Shown here piece by piece: positions 1 through 8,657 of a DNA stretch of 41,930 nucleotides. How positions within the stretch are numbered: the stretch's first letter is position 1; every line of letters begins with the position of its first letter. A model generated the notes under the pieces. That model saw only the letters and a list, made by a program, of their open reading frames with translations. It searched no databases and was not told the DNA's origin. This DNA comes from Candidatus Kryptoniota bacterium (GTDB lineage: Bacteria > Bacteroidota > Ignavibacteria > Kryptoniales > JAKASW01), in NCBI GenBank assembly GCA_024641705.1, contig JAHECO010000033.1, positions 1-41,930 on the forward strand, written 5' to 3'. The translations under genes were made by a program, and so were the position numbers.

Positions 1-810
1 ATACAGGGACTGGGTTATGACCGGGAGCGACACGCCGAGATCAATGGCCTCGAGCGCAGTCCATCTCCCTTCGCCGGAATCCGCCACGAAAGGCGCTACG
101 CTGCTAAGCTCCTGGTCAGTCTTCAGCGCGTCCGCCGTCAGGTCCAGAAGCCAACTCCTCACGACGCTCCCGAACCGCCATATCTCCGCAACCTGGTGGA
201 TGTCCAGGTCGAATTCGCTTTTCTTCCTCAGCAATTCGAACCCTTCGGCATACGCCTCCATCAGCCCATATTCTATTCCGTTATGAACCATTTTCACGAA
301 GTGGCCGGAACCGGAGGGCCCGACGTGTCCCCAACCTTTGTCCTTTCCGGGAGCAAGAGTCTCGAAAATAGGCTTCACATAATCTACCGATTTGGCATCG
401 CCTCCGACCATCATGCTGTAGCCTTCTTTCAGTCCCCATATGCCTCCGCTCACCCCGGCGTCGATCATGCTGATCCCGTTTTCGGCAAGCTTCTTCGCGC
501 GGCGCATCGAATCTTTGTAATATGAATTGCCGCCGTCGATGACGATATCCCCGGCCTTCAATTTTGGAATCAACATTTCTATCGTATCGTCGACCGGTTT
601 CCCTGCCGGGACCATTATCCAGACGACTTTCGGCGATGTCAATTTCGACAGGAGCATATCTACGGAATCTGCACCTTCGTTGCCCTCATCGATGATTCGT
701 TTCACCGCTTGCTGGTCTCTGTCATAGCCTACGACTTTATGTCCGCCCTTCAGGAGCCTTTGCGCCATGTTGGCTCCCATTTTTCCTAATCCAATCATTC
801 CTATTTGCAT
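1..810 (-). CDS. gnd: 6-phosphogluconate dehydrogenase (decarboxylating), 3' end outside window
   Basis: Oxidatively decarboxylates 6-phosphogluconate to ribulose 5-phosphate in the cytosolic pentose phosphate pathway. The 270 residues present start with the Rossmann motif GLGKMG (residues 6-11) and continue through IDGGNSYY, SGGIWGLKEG and the substrate/catalytic stretch KMVHNGIEYG. The spacing suits the short (about 300-residue) form of the family, so only a small C-terminal part should be missing beyond the left edge. The ATG at 810 follows an AAGGAG Shine-Dalgarno sequence (SD). It overlaps the end of the upstream glucoamylase gene by 10 bases, so the two are very likely one transcript, linking release of glucose units to the pentose phosphate route. 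NAD or NADP preference cannot be read with confidence. Confidence 0.95.
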   Translation of the reverse strand, partial: MQIGMIGLGKMGANMAQRLLKGGHKVVGYDRDQQAVKRIIDEGNEGADSVDMLLSKLTSPKVVWIMVPAGKPVDDTIEMLIPKLKAGDIVIDGGNSYYKDSMRRAKKLAENGISMIDAGVSGGIWGLKEGYSMMVGGDAKSVDYVKPIFETLAPGKDKGWGHVGPSGSGHFVKMVHNGIEYGLMEAYAEGFELLRKKSEFDLDIHQVAEIWRFGSVVRSWLLDLTADALKTDQELSSVAPFVADSGEGRWTALEAIDLGVSLPVITQSLY

Positions 811-3209
811 TTTCGTTCTCCTTGATCTACTGAAACCGAGTAATCGGTACCTTCCCAGTTATTGGACTGCCTCCAATAGAATGTAAACAAAATTTTCCCG
901 CCTTCGTTCAATCCGCGAGTATCGATGTCGGCAACATGCAATCCGAGGCGGGAATCCCTGGTCTCCGTATCGTGGATCGTCGCCCAGTTGTCGGCCGACC
1001 AATGCACCACCGCCGGGGACAGTACCTCTATTCTCAGTCTCAATCCCTTGTTCATTATTCTGATCTTGTGATTGAATCTCCATGACGCGTAAGCGGAAGG
1101 ATGTTTCTCCTTTATGTACCTCGCGACCGTCTGTGGCGGAGTATCGAAGACGGCATTCTCCTCCAGTGATCTCACGAGTTTCACATATTCCGCGTGCGCC
1201 CATACGAGCGGCATTGCCGAACCCGATGGCTTGCCGAAGAACAACTCCTTCTCGGGAATATCCGGTGAATCCCAAACCTGCTCCGGGAGCAAGCCGCCGC
1301 CGCCTGCGAAAGACTCCATCGCGGCGAGCAATGCTTTCGAGGCTCCGGCATTTCCTAAGGCGAGTTCGTAATGTGCCCTTTCGCCGGTAAGGAGCGGCCA
1401 CACCCTGCCGACACCTGTTCCGTCGAACGGGCTCCCGTCTTCATGCTCGCCGTATCCGTCGTCGTTGTACCTGTGCCACGACGGGCCCTGAGGGAACTCG
1501 ACTTTCAGCAGCCTGTCGATTGCCTTCACCGTATTTGCGATCCTCGGGTCCTTCGCGTCGCGCAAGCCGAGCCGCACAAGTGCCAGAGCGTCAGGGCTGA
1601 TTATGTGCGTTGCTTTCATGTTCGTATCCGAGGGAGGCCGGTTCTTGATCGGCACATAACCGTCTTTCGGTGACCCGGACTCGGCCACGTCGATGGGGGA
1701 GACGCGGACGTAGTACCCATCCATACCGAGCTCACGTGCAAAATTGGTATTTGAGACATATATCCAACGCTCGATGCTGGAGTTCCACGTATCCGCCGTC
1801 TCCAGCAGGAAATTCGCAAGCTCATCGTTTTCGTATTTCCGTGCGTAATCGGCGGCAACGACAAGTCCGGCAATCTCGGCCGCAAGTGTGAATGGCGTGT
1901 AGCCCGCATCCTCTTCCCATCTGTCCTGCTGACTTACCGGGCCGTTTCGAACGATGAAACCGGCCGCGCGCCGCATCATCGGCCAGAATCTTTTGACCTC
2001 GCCGCCCGTGATGGCCTTCTGTCTGCATGCGAGGTCCGCGAGAAGTATCGGCAATGCCGATTCGTCCATCTGTATCCCGCCCCAGTAGGCTCGGCCGTCC
2101 ATCCACATATTCTGCGGCCAATGTCCGTCGTCTTCCTGGGTCGCTTCGAGATACGTCAATGCCTGTCTCGCCTCGTCCCCTGCTCCGACCGCGAGGAATG
2201 CCCCTCCCGCCTCGACCATGTCGCGCGGCCATACCAAATGGTACCCTCCCAGATCGTCGTCACCCTTGGAGAAGCCCCAGGGGATCGAGAGGCTTGCGAT
2301 GATTCCGCCCGCCATGCAGACGCCGAGATGAGATTTGAGAACGATTCTGCTGATTCCCAAAAGAGGAGCCTTGCTCTTCGGTGCCCACTTCTTTTTGTTC
2401 CATCCGTTCCAGAATCTTACGTAAGATTCCATCGAGCTCTCGAAACCGTCGTAGATTGATGCGAGCGCCTGATGAGCGGCCTCCTCGGCGGTACGACCGA
2501 AGCCGAGCGACAACAGAAACTCACCATTCCCCGATTCGGCATCGATCTCCGCCGCGAGCGCTACATTGCCGTTCTCGGCTCTGTCATAAACCGCAGTGAG
2601 TTTCTTGTTCGCCTTAAGATCCTGCCATCCGTCCGAGGCACCGACAAAACCGACGCTCCCTTGCCTGATCGGCACGGAAGCCAGCATAGCCAGGGCATAG
2701 CCGTCCCTGGATGCCATGAGGGCGGTTTTCCCCTTGAATTCTCCCAGCCATCCGGTATTCCCGGCCCCTCTGTTGGCCACGTGAGGCGACACCAGGACAT
2801 AAACCCGGTAATCCGACAGTTGTCCTTCCAGGGGAGTGAATTTGACTTTCTGGATTACGACGGGACGGCGCGGATCTGTAAGGATGGTCTTCTCTATCGT
2901 GTATCGTTTCAGCAGGCAGTTGTTCGTGAGCCGGTAGACTGGAACGTCGGGGTATGCGAATGCAATCGAATGCGCCGCATCTCTTTTCTCTTCCGAAAAG
3001 AAATCGGCGCCATCGGTAATTATCAATTCCGCATCACGGATCATGGCCTGGTCCATGCGCGGGTAGTACACTTCGTTCAGGATCCCGTGCGATATGGTGA
3101 ACCACACCGGGCTGACGCCCGAGTACGCGACGCCGATTCCGTTCTTGGCGCTTGAAGTCCAACGCGCGGGTATGCCGGGCCAGCCCGGAGCATTAACGGG
3201 GTTTGGCAT
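801..3209 (-). CDS. GH15 glucoamylase / glucodextranase-type glucan 1,4-alpha-glucosidase
   Basis: Predicted to release glucose from the non-reducing ends of maltodextrins or related alpha-glucans. The 802-residue protein has the bacterial two-part layout: an N-terminal beta-sandwich of about 270 residues, then the (alpha/alpha)6 barrel. The barrel carries WPRD (327-330), the RWEED motif whose first Glu (E432) aligns with the general acid of GH15, and LLPEQVWD with E643 as the probable general base. There is no signal peptide, which suggests a cytoplasmic role in storage-glycogen or imported dextrin breakdown. The start at 3209 has an AGAGGAAAA SD and a well-spaced promoter upstream. The 3' end overlaps gnd. 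Substrate within GH15 (maltodextrin, dextran or trehalose) is inferred only. Confidence 0.92.
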   Translation of the reverse strand: MPNPVNAPGWPGIPARWTSSAKNGIGVAYSGVSPVWFTISHGILNEVYYPRMDQAMIRDAELIITDGADFFSEEKRDAAHSIAFAYPDVPVYRLTNNCLLKRYTIEKTILTDPRRPVVIQKVKFTPLEGQLSDYRVYVLVSPHVANRGAGNTGWLGEFKGKTALMASRDGYALAMLASVPIRQGSVGFVGASDGWQDLKANKKLTAVYDRAENGNVALAAEIDAESGNGEFLLSLGFGRTAEEAAHQALASIYDGFESSMESYVRFWNGWNKKKWAPKSKAPLLGISRIVLKSHLGVCMAGGIIASLSIPWGFSKGDDDLGGYHLVWPRDMVEAGGAFLAVGAGDEARQALTYLEATQEDDGHWPQNMWMDGRAYWGGIQMDESALPILLADLACRQKAITGGEVKRFWPMMRRAAGFIVRNGPVSQQDRWEEDAGYTPFTLAAEIAGLVVAADYARKYENDELANFLLETADTWNSSIERWIYVSNTNFARELGMDGYYVRVSPIDVAESGSPKDGYVPIKNRPPSDTNMKATHIISPDALALVRLGLRDAKDPRIANTVKAIDRLLKVEFPQGPSWHRYNDDGYGEHEDGSPFDGTGVGRVWPLLTGERAHYELALGNAGASKALLAAMESFAGGGGLLPEQVWDSPDIPEKELFFGKPSGSAMPLVWAHAEYVKLVRSLEENAVFDTPPQTVARYIKEKHPSAYASWRFNHKIRIMNKGLRLRIEVLSPAVVHWSADNWATIHDTETRDSRLGLHVADIDTRGLNEGGKILFTFYWRQSNNWEGTDYSVSVDQGERKCK

Positions 3210-3236
3210 ATGATTTTTCCTCTCTTTCCCACTTTC

Positions 3237-3265
3237 ATTTTAAAGAACCCGTACCATATTGGCAA
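3237..3265 (-). promoter_or_regulatory. Sigma-70-like promoter for the glucoamylase-gnd operon
   Basis: On the minus strand TTGCCA (3260-3265) is separated by exactly 17 bases from TAAAAT (3237-3242), about 30 bases before the glucoamylase start. The rest of the 172-base gap between the two minus-strand genes shows no other clear signal. Called from base pattern only. Confidence 0.55.
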
Positions 3266-3381
3266 GGAAAGACAGGTTAAAACGAAATTAAAGAGTTTTC
3301 ATCGTGGTACTGAGTTGAGATTACGGATGGGTATTCGGCTTTCAGAGAAGATATTTTCAGAGCTCCTGCTGCAGTATGCTG

Positions 3382-6300
3382 TCAGTCTATCTTGCGGTCC
3401 AATATCTTTCTGACCCTCTCCGCGAATTCGAACGCGGTGAATGGTTTCTGCAGGAAATCGACCTTCTCGTCGAGTATGAAGCCGTGATGCACGGCGCTGT
3501 CCGTGTAACCGCTTATGAACAGAAATTTCCTGCCGGGGAAATTCGCGTCGATGGCATCCTTGAGTCCTTTCCCGCTCATCTTCGGCATCACGATGTCCGA
3601 AATCACGAGGGAAATATCGTCTGCGTGGTTTTCGAAGACCGCGACTCCTTCTTCCCCTTCGCGTGCGGTAAGCACGGTATAGCCGCTTTCGACCAGGAGG
3701 GTTTCCATGAATTCCCGCAGCTCTTCGTTGTCCTCGACGACCAGCACCGTCTCAATTCCCCTGCTGATGGGCTTTGCCTTGTCGGCCTGGATGGGGCTCT
3801 TACCCGCGACTCCCTTCGACGCCGGGAAATAGACACTGAACGTAGTCCCTTTCCCTTTCTCGCTGTAAACCCCGATAGTACCGCCGTGTTGTCTGATTAT
3901 GCCGTGCACCACAGAAAGGCCGAGCCCCGTGCCTTTCCCCACCTCCTTCGTTGTGAAGAAGGGTTCGAAGATCCGCTCGATTGTCTTCGCGTCCATGCCG
4001 GCGCCGGTGTCGCTGACCGTAACGACAACGTATCCTCCCGGCTTAACGTTAGTGTGCGTCCGGCAGTAGAACTCATCAAGATAAGTATTCGCGGTCTCTA
4101 TGGTGAGCCTTCCGCCGTACGGCATCGCGTCGCCTGCATTCACAGCGAGATTCATTATTACCTGCTCCACCTGAGCAGCGTCCGCCAGGACAACATTTAG
4201 CTCGCTTGCCGGCAAAAACCTGATCTGGATCTGTTCGCCGAGGAGGCGTTTCAGCAATTCGAGGATGTCCCCTATTAACTCGTTCAGGTTCAGTTCGCGC
4301 GGCATCAGTATCTGACGGCGGGCAAATGCAAGGAGTTGTTTCGTAATCTTGGCAGCTCTGTCTGCAAGCCCGTAGATCCTCATCAGGTAGCTGTTCACGG
4401 GGTGGCCCTCTTCTATCTTGCCGAGGGCAAGCTCCGTGAAGCCGATTATTCCGCCAAGGACGTTGTTGAAATCGTGGGCTATTCCGCTCGTGAGCTGCCC
4501 GAGACTTTCAAGCTTCTGGGACTGGAGAAGCTGTTCTTCAAGCTTTCTCTTTTCGGTAACATCCCTGAGAATCCCGCGGTATGCCACAGGTTTGCCCTCG
4601 GCATCGCGGAGTACCGTAGCCGAATCAAGAACGGTCAAACGGGTCCCGTCTTTTCTCTTCAGCGTTATCAGGAGGTCCCGCATAAAACCGTCGGTTTCCA
4701 CGATGTGTTTCGATCTCTCCCTCTCGTCCGGGTTGTCGTAGAGGACTTTCACATTCTCCAGTGCCAGCATCTCGTCCCTGGAATCGAAACCGAAGAGGTT
4801 GACCGCCGCCGTGTTTATGTCGAGTATTTTCCCGGCGGGTGTGGTGACATATATGGCGTCTATCGATTCCTCGAACAGGCTTCTATACATCTCTTCCGAA
4901 CGCCTGAGCTTCTCCTCTGCGATCTTCCGCTCTGTAATGTCTTCGGCCGTTCCGATGACGGCCGGGCGGCCGTGGAATGTCGTCCTAGAACCGAAGACTT
5001 CCACACTCATCCTTTCCCCGTCCTTCCTTAGCCCTGCAAAGTCATACTTCATCGACTCAGTGTCGCCGTCGATCCTTCTCCTGATGTTCTCGGTAACGAC
5101 ATGGTGGTCTTCGGGTACGACCGTCTCCAGCACCGACTGCATTGCAAGGAACTCCGCCGCCGAGTATGCGAACATTCTCGTCATCGCAGGGTTGGTGTAT
5201 ACGAACCTTCCGTCCTGTATGATGTAAACACCCACCAGAGAGGACTCGACGAGGGTCCGGAATTTCTCCTCGCTCTCGCGTATTGCCACTTCGGCCCTGG
5301 TCATGTGCGTAAGGAGGGCGGCGTTCTCGAGCGCCACCGATGCACTTGCCGCCAGACCTTCCAGCATCTCGATGTCGTTTCCGGTAAAGGGTCTCCTGTC
5401 GGAGCTGTTGTGTATCGCGAAGGCTCCCAGCACCTCGCCCTGGCGGCTGAGTATAGGTACATCGATGGCATTGTAGATCCCGAACTTATCGTGTAGTTCC
5501 CGGATAACGAGGGGGTCTTTGGCCGAATCGTTTGTTATCCTCGACTTCTTGGAAGCAAGGACAAACCCCGGCGTACCCTGACCCGGCCCGAACCTGACAT
5601 CGATGGGGAGTACCTCTCCCGCCCTGAAATATTCTCTGAACACCAGCATGCCGTTTTCGAGAAGCCCGACTGTACCCGCACCGGCGCCGACAAGCTCGAT
5701 ACCCGATAACACGAGAGTCCGCAATATGTCGCTTACGTTCAGCACGGCATTGATCTTCACCGATGCCGTCGAAAGGATCTTCAACTGGCGGTTTCGTTCC
5801 GCGATAGCCTCTTCTGCTTTTTTCCGCTCGGTAAGATCGCGTGCCGTCGCCAACAAAACCGGTTTGCCATCAAAGACCACGGCACGACTGCGGACTTCCA
5901 CCGGAATCTTCGCACCGTCTTTCCGCATGTGAACCGTTTCGAAAGTGAGCTCTTTCTCACTGAACACGTGCTTCACGCGGTCGTCCGTCATGCCTGTTAC
6001 TTCCGGAGCCACGATTTTATGTATGCTTTCCCCTATGATCTCCTCGCGGGTGTAACCGAGCATCTCGCATCCCGCCTCGTTCACCTGCATGAACTTGCCG
6101 TTCTCGTCTATCATAAAGAACTCGTCAATCGAACTCTCGAATAGAAACCGGTAACGGTTCTCACTTGCAGCAATCGCCTCGTTGGCGGCGGTAATCTCGG
6201 CAAGATCTACGAGTATTCCTCTCAAACCCACAACTTTCTGGTCCCTGACGATCGGACTGGCTGAGACGAGTGCAGGGAACACCACGCCGTCTTTTCCGAC

Positions 6301-7743
6301 GGCGTTATAACGCTCAGGCTCGCCGGGGGCCCCGGCGAATACCTTCTCTATCTCCCTGAGGGCTCTCTTTCTCTCATCCGGCGCGACGAAATCGAGCAGG
6401 CTCAGGCCGCGCTTGTAGTCCTCTTCAGTGAGGCCGAAGATCTCAAGACACGCGCGGTTTGCGAAGCTGACGGTTCGGGACTCGTCTACTTCGAACACCG
6501 GCTGCGGGAGAAGATCGGCGAGTTCCTTGAACCTCATTTCGCTTCGCCGAATCTCGTCCTCCGTCCGAATCTGATCCGTTATGTCCTGCGCCGCACCGTA
6601 GATTCTGACGACATTTTTGGTACCCGGCTCCTGGATAGGTCTGGCGGAGTCACGAAGCCATACCAACTCCCCCGACCGGGTCACGAACCTGAACTCGGCG
6701 ACGTCGAATTTGCCATTCAGGACCTTCGCAACGTGTTCCGTGATGACCTTGTGGTCCGCCGGGTACACCATACTCTCCCAGCCTCCGCGTTTCGCCACTT
6801 CCGATTGCGTGTAACCGAACTTCCGTTCAAAAGACTCGGATATCCATTCTCCTTCGAGCTTGCCGTCGCGAGCTACATTGAACACGTAGGCGTAGTCGGA
6901 TATCAGGTCGGAAATAATTCTGTATCTCTCTTCGCTCTGCCGCAGCGCCTGCTGTTCCCTGTCCAGCCTCGCCTTCCGAACCGCATTCTCGAGCACGGCA
7001 GGGAGGCGGAGCTGGAAAGACTCTGCCTTGACGATGTAATCATCCGCGCCGATTTTCATCGCAAGAGCGGCGGTCTCCTGATCGCCCCGGCCGGCTATCA
7101 CGACGATCGGGACAGCCTGTCCCCTCCCGACCCTTATCTCCTTGATCAACTCCAGCGTGCTCATCCCCGGAAGGTCGTAGTCAAGAAGGAGCACTTCAAA
7201 GCCGATCTCCTTGCGCGAGACTCTCGCGATCACCTCCGAAGCGGAAGTCACAACTTCGAGCTTTATATGCGGCGCCTTCTGGCTTAAGTGCTCTTCGACA
7301 AGTTTTGAATCGGCGGACTTGCGGCCGGCAAAGAGAACATTCATCCTCGCTTCCCCCCTTCGCGGGACGGCAGCAAGGTTCTCAACATTCTTCGACAGAA
7401 TCATGGGGAGCTGCCTGTAATGCTTCCCGGATTTCACGACATAATCGTCCGCCCCGGCCTTCAGCGCTCCCACGGCCACCTCTTCATCGCCGAAAGCCGT
7501 CATCACTATCACGCACGCAGGGAGTCCCAGCCGTCTTACCTCAGAGAGTACGGATATTCCATCCCCATCGGGGAGACGAAGGTCAAGGAGGACAACATCG
7601 TAACCGGGCTCTTTCTTAAGACTTAAAAAAGCCTCTTCGCACGACGCGGCAACATCGACAAGGAAATGGGTCGCACTCTTCTTCAGCTCCCGCTTTACCA
7701 GATTGACATCAGCTGGATTGTCTTCGACGTACAGGACCTTCAT
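3382..7743 (-). CDS. Hybrid sensor histidine kinase: REC-REC-PAS3-GAF-PAS2-HisKA-HATPase-REC
   Basis: A 1453-residue cytoplasmic signalling kinase with no membrane segment. In order: receiver 1 (about 1-120, phospho-acceptor D54, K104), receiver 2 (about 134-255, D188, K239), three PAS/PAC units (about 270-395, 400-515, 525-640), a GAF domain (about 655-810), two more PAS units (about 820-940, 945-1065), a HisKA dimerisation domain with H1090 in GIAHDFNN, an HATPase with the N box near N1202 and the G boxes DTGAGM and GKGTGLGL, and a C-terminal receiver (about 1333-1450, D1383, K1433). Receiver 2 lacks the usual acidic pair at its first strand (NVLFAGRKSAD). The class is that of PAS-rich kinases taking phosphate from other proteins and sensing small ligands. 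The signal and output are unknown, and no separate response regulator is adjacent. The ATG at 7743 has only a weak SD and sits on the stop codon of a possible upstream small ORF. Confidence 0.93.
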   Translation of the reverse strand: MKVLYVEDNPADVNLVKRELKKSATHFLVDVAASCEEAFLSLKKEPGYDVVLLDLRLPDGDGISVLSEVRRLGLPACVIVMTAFGDEEVAVGALKAGADDYVVKSGKHYRQLPMILSKNVENLAAVPRRGEARMNVLFAGRKSADSKLVEEHLSQKAPHIKLEVVTSASEVIARVSRKEIGFEVLLLDYDLPGMSTLELIKEIRVGRGQAVPIVVIAGRGDQETAALAMKIGADDYIVKAESFQLRLPAVLENAVRKARLDREQQALRQSEERYRIISDLISDYAYVFNVARDGKLEGEWISESFERKFGYTQSEVAKRGGWESMVYPADHKVITEHVAKVLNGKFDVAEFRFVTRSGELVWLRDSARPIQEPGTKNVVRIYGAAQDITDQIRTEDEIRRSEMRFKELADLLPQPVFEVDESRTVSFANRACLEIFGLTEEDYKRGLSLLDFVAPDERKRALREIEKVFAGAPGEPERYNAVGKDGVVFPALVSASPIVRDQKVVGLRGILVDLAEITAANEAIAASENRYRFLFESSIDEFFMIDENGKFMQVNEAGCEMLGYTREEIIGESIHKIVAPEVTGMTDDRVKHVFSEKELTFETVHMRKDGAKIPVEVRSRAVVFDGKPVLLATARDLTERKKAEEAIAERNRQLKILSTASVKINAVLNVSDILRTLVLSGIELVGAGAGTVGLLENGMLVFREYFRAGEVLPIDVRFGPGQGTPGFVLASKKSRITNDSAKDPLVIRELHDKFGIYNAIDVPILSRQGEVLGAFAIHNSSDRRPFTGNDIEMLEGLAASASVALENAALLTHMTRAEVAIRESEEKFRTLVESSLVGVYIIQDGRFVYTNPAMTRMFAYSAAEFLAMQSVLETVVPEDHHVVTENIRRRIDGDTESMKYDFAGLRKDGERMSVEVFGSRTTFHGRPAVIGTAEDITERKIAEEKLRRSEEMYRSLFEESIDAIYVTTPAGKILDINTAAVNLFGFDSRDEMLALENVKVLYDNPDERERSKHIVETDGFMRDLLITLKRKDGTRLTVLDSATVLRDAEGKPVAYRGILRDVTEKRKLEEQLLQSQKLESLGQLTSGIAHDFNNVLGGIIGFTELALGKIEEGHPVNSYLMRIYGLADRAAKITKQLLAFARRQILMPRELNLNELIGDILELLKRLLGEQIQIRFLPASELNVVLADAAQVEQVIMNLAVNAGDAMPYGGRLTIETANTYLDEFYCRTHTNVKPGGYVVVTVSDTGAGMDAKTIERIFEPFFTTKEVGKGTGLGLSVVHGIIRQHGGTIGVYSEKGKGTTFSVYFPASKGVAGKSPIQADKAKPISRGIETVLVVEDNEELREFMETLLVESGYTVLTAREGEEGVAVFENHADDISLVISDIVMPKMSGKGLKDAIDANFPGRKFLFISGYTDSAVHHGFILDEKVDFLQKPFTAFEFAERVRKILDRKID

Positions 7744-7937
7744 CGGATTTCCAGCACGTCTTTCTCACCTGAAAGCCCGGGTATCGGCTCAAATCGGGTG
7801 TCGACGTGACGCGGAAACAGGCATCCCCGGCGTACACGCTCATCGTGATAGGAAGGGCAGTTTCTTCCATCGACGGTTGTCAATCTGGATTTCGTCGCCG
7901 GTGTGTGCAGACCCGAGCCCGGTAAGCACAAGATCAC
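7740..7937 (-). CDS. Possible small protein translationally coupled to the hybrid kinase
   Basis: A 65-codon frame from GTG (7935-7937) ends in TGA, overlapping the kinase ATG as ATGA, the junction style used throughout this window. An AGGAG lies 13 bases before the GTG, slightly long spacing, and a consensus-like promoter lies about 65 bases further upstream. The product has no membrane segment. Its centre carries Cys and His residues in the pattern C-P-x-Y-H...R-G-C-L-F-P-R-H, which could bind a metal, but I recognise no family. It may be a real leader protein, a leader peptide used only for coupling, or chance. Confidence 0.35.
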   Translation of the reverse strand: MILCLPGSGLHTPATKSRLTTVDGRNCPSYHDERVRRGCLFPRHVDTRFEPIPGLSGEKDVLEIR

Positions 7938-8001
7938 TTGAATTATTGTTCTCCTAATTTTCGAAAGAGATCTCGACGATCTTCCGGAGAAGATTACACG
8001 A

Positions 8002-8030
8002 ATTTTATGGATTTTTCCCCTGATTTACAA
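8002..8030 (-). promoter_or_regulatory. Sigma-70-like promoter upstream of the kinase and its leader ORF
   Basis: On the minus strand TTGTAA (8025-8030), 17 bases, then TAAAAT (8002-8007). It would start a transcript near 7995 that reads the small ORF and then the kinase. The AT-rich bases here resemble a kind of intergenic filler common in bacteria, so the match may be fortuitous. Confidence 0.4.
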
Positions 8031-8183
8031 CTGGTCGCATCGCCCTGCTCTGCATCTTCGGTCCGGCCTTCCCGACGCCAACCCACGGGCTCATCCCCCA
8101 CGGCGCCCACAACGCGCAGATCTTCGCCGTTAGGTCGATTCCCGGGTTCAGTGCCTGGATACGCCCGATGCCCGGTTGCTGGT
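8031..8183. other. Gene-free GC-rich stretch between the hydrogenase protease and the kinase promoter
   Basis: The 440-base gap 7744-8183 contains the possible leader ORF and promoter described separately, plus this GC-rich portion. Frames through it stay open for some distance on both strands, but none has a convincing start, SD or family resemblance. It could be a decayed gene end or a structured 3' region of the hydrogenase transcript. No clear terminator hairpin with a T-run is visible. Confidence 0.3.
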
Positions 8184-8657
8184 TTATTTTTCCTTGACCT
8201 CTTCACCCCCTATCTCCGCAAGGACAATTTTCACGGCCCCCTTGAGCCCCGATTCTACCTCCGGAGAGAGGAGGACCGAACTGGACACATTCTTGGGTTC
8301 GATCCCCACAAGCAAAAGGCGCGGCAAGTGTGAAGAAGCCAGCCTCAAGATCGACACGAGATCCTTCGCGCCGACGTCATGCATGGAGACGGCCGGAGCG
8401 CGGTCCGTTTGGATCTCCTCGTCCCGGAACACTCTGACCTCGCCGTATTTCCCGCCGAAGCGGACGGAGTCGATGAGAATTACAAGATCGGCTTCCTCGA
8501 CATGGGGCAAGATAGCTATGCCGGCTGTTTCCCCTCTGACCAGACTGACGTTACCGGGAAGGCTTCCGAGTCTCTCCAGGGATTCGATCACCCGGACCCC
8601 TGCGCCGTCGTCGCCCATCAGAATATTTCCGAGGCCGACGACGGCCACCTTCGTCAT
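8184..8657 (-). CDS. hyaD: [NiFe] hydrogenase maturation protease (HyaD/HupD/HybD family, peptidase M52)
   Basis: Cleaves the C-terminal extension of the hydrogenase large subunit after nickel insertion, allowing the active site to close. The 157-residue protein has the family signature GLGNILMGDDG (about residues 8-18), whose Glu/Asp region binds nickel, and the conserved SMHD histidine motif in the middle. Length is typical. Its ATG overlaps the stop of the large-subunit gene (8654-8657, ATGA), so it is the last gene of the hydrogenase operon and matched to that substrate. No hypA-F accessory genes are in the window and must be elsewhere. Confidence 0.93.
   Translation of the reverse strand: MTKVAVVGLGNILMGDDGAGVRVIESLERLGSLPGNVSLVRGETAGIAILPHVEEADLVILIDSVRFGGKYGEVRVFRDEEIQTDRAPAVSMHDVGAKDLVSILRLASSHLPRLLLVGIEPKNVSSSVLLSPEVESGLKGAVKIVLAEIGGEEVKEK

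Noticed and set aside
3376-4200. 274-codon plus-strand frame over the end of the hybrid kinase
   Set aside because: Shadow of the HATPase/receiver coding region, which has clear motifs on the other strand.
8031-8183. Cobalamin-riboswitch-like GGGAAGGC on the minus strand
   Set aside because: The B12-box and flanking conserved blocks are missing, and no B12 gene follows.
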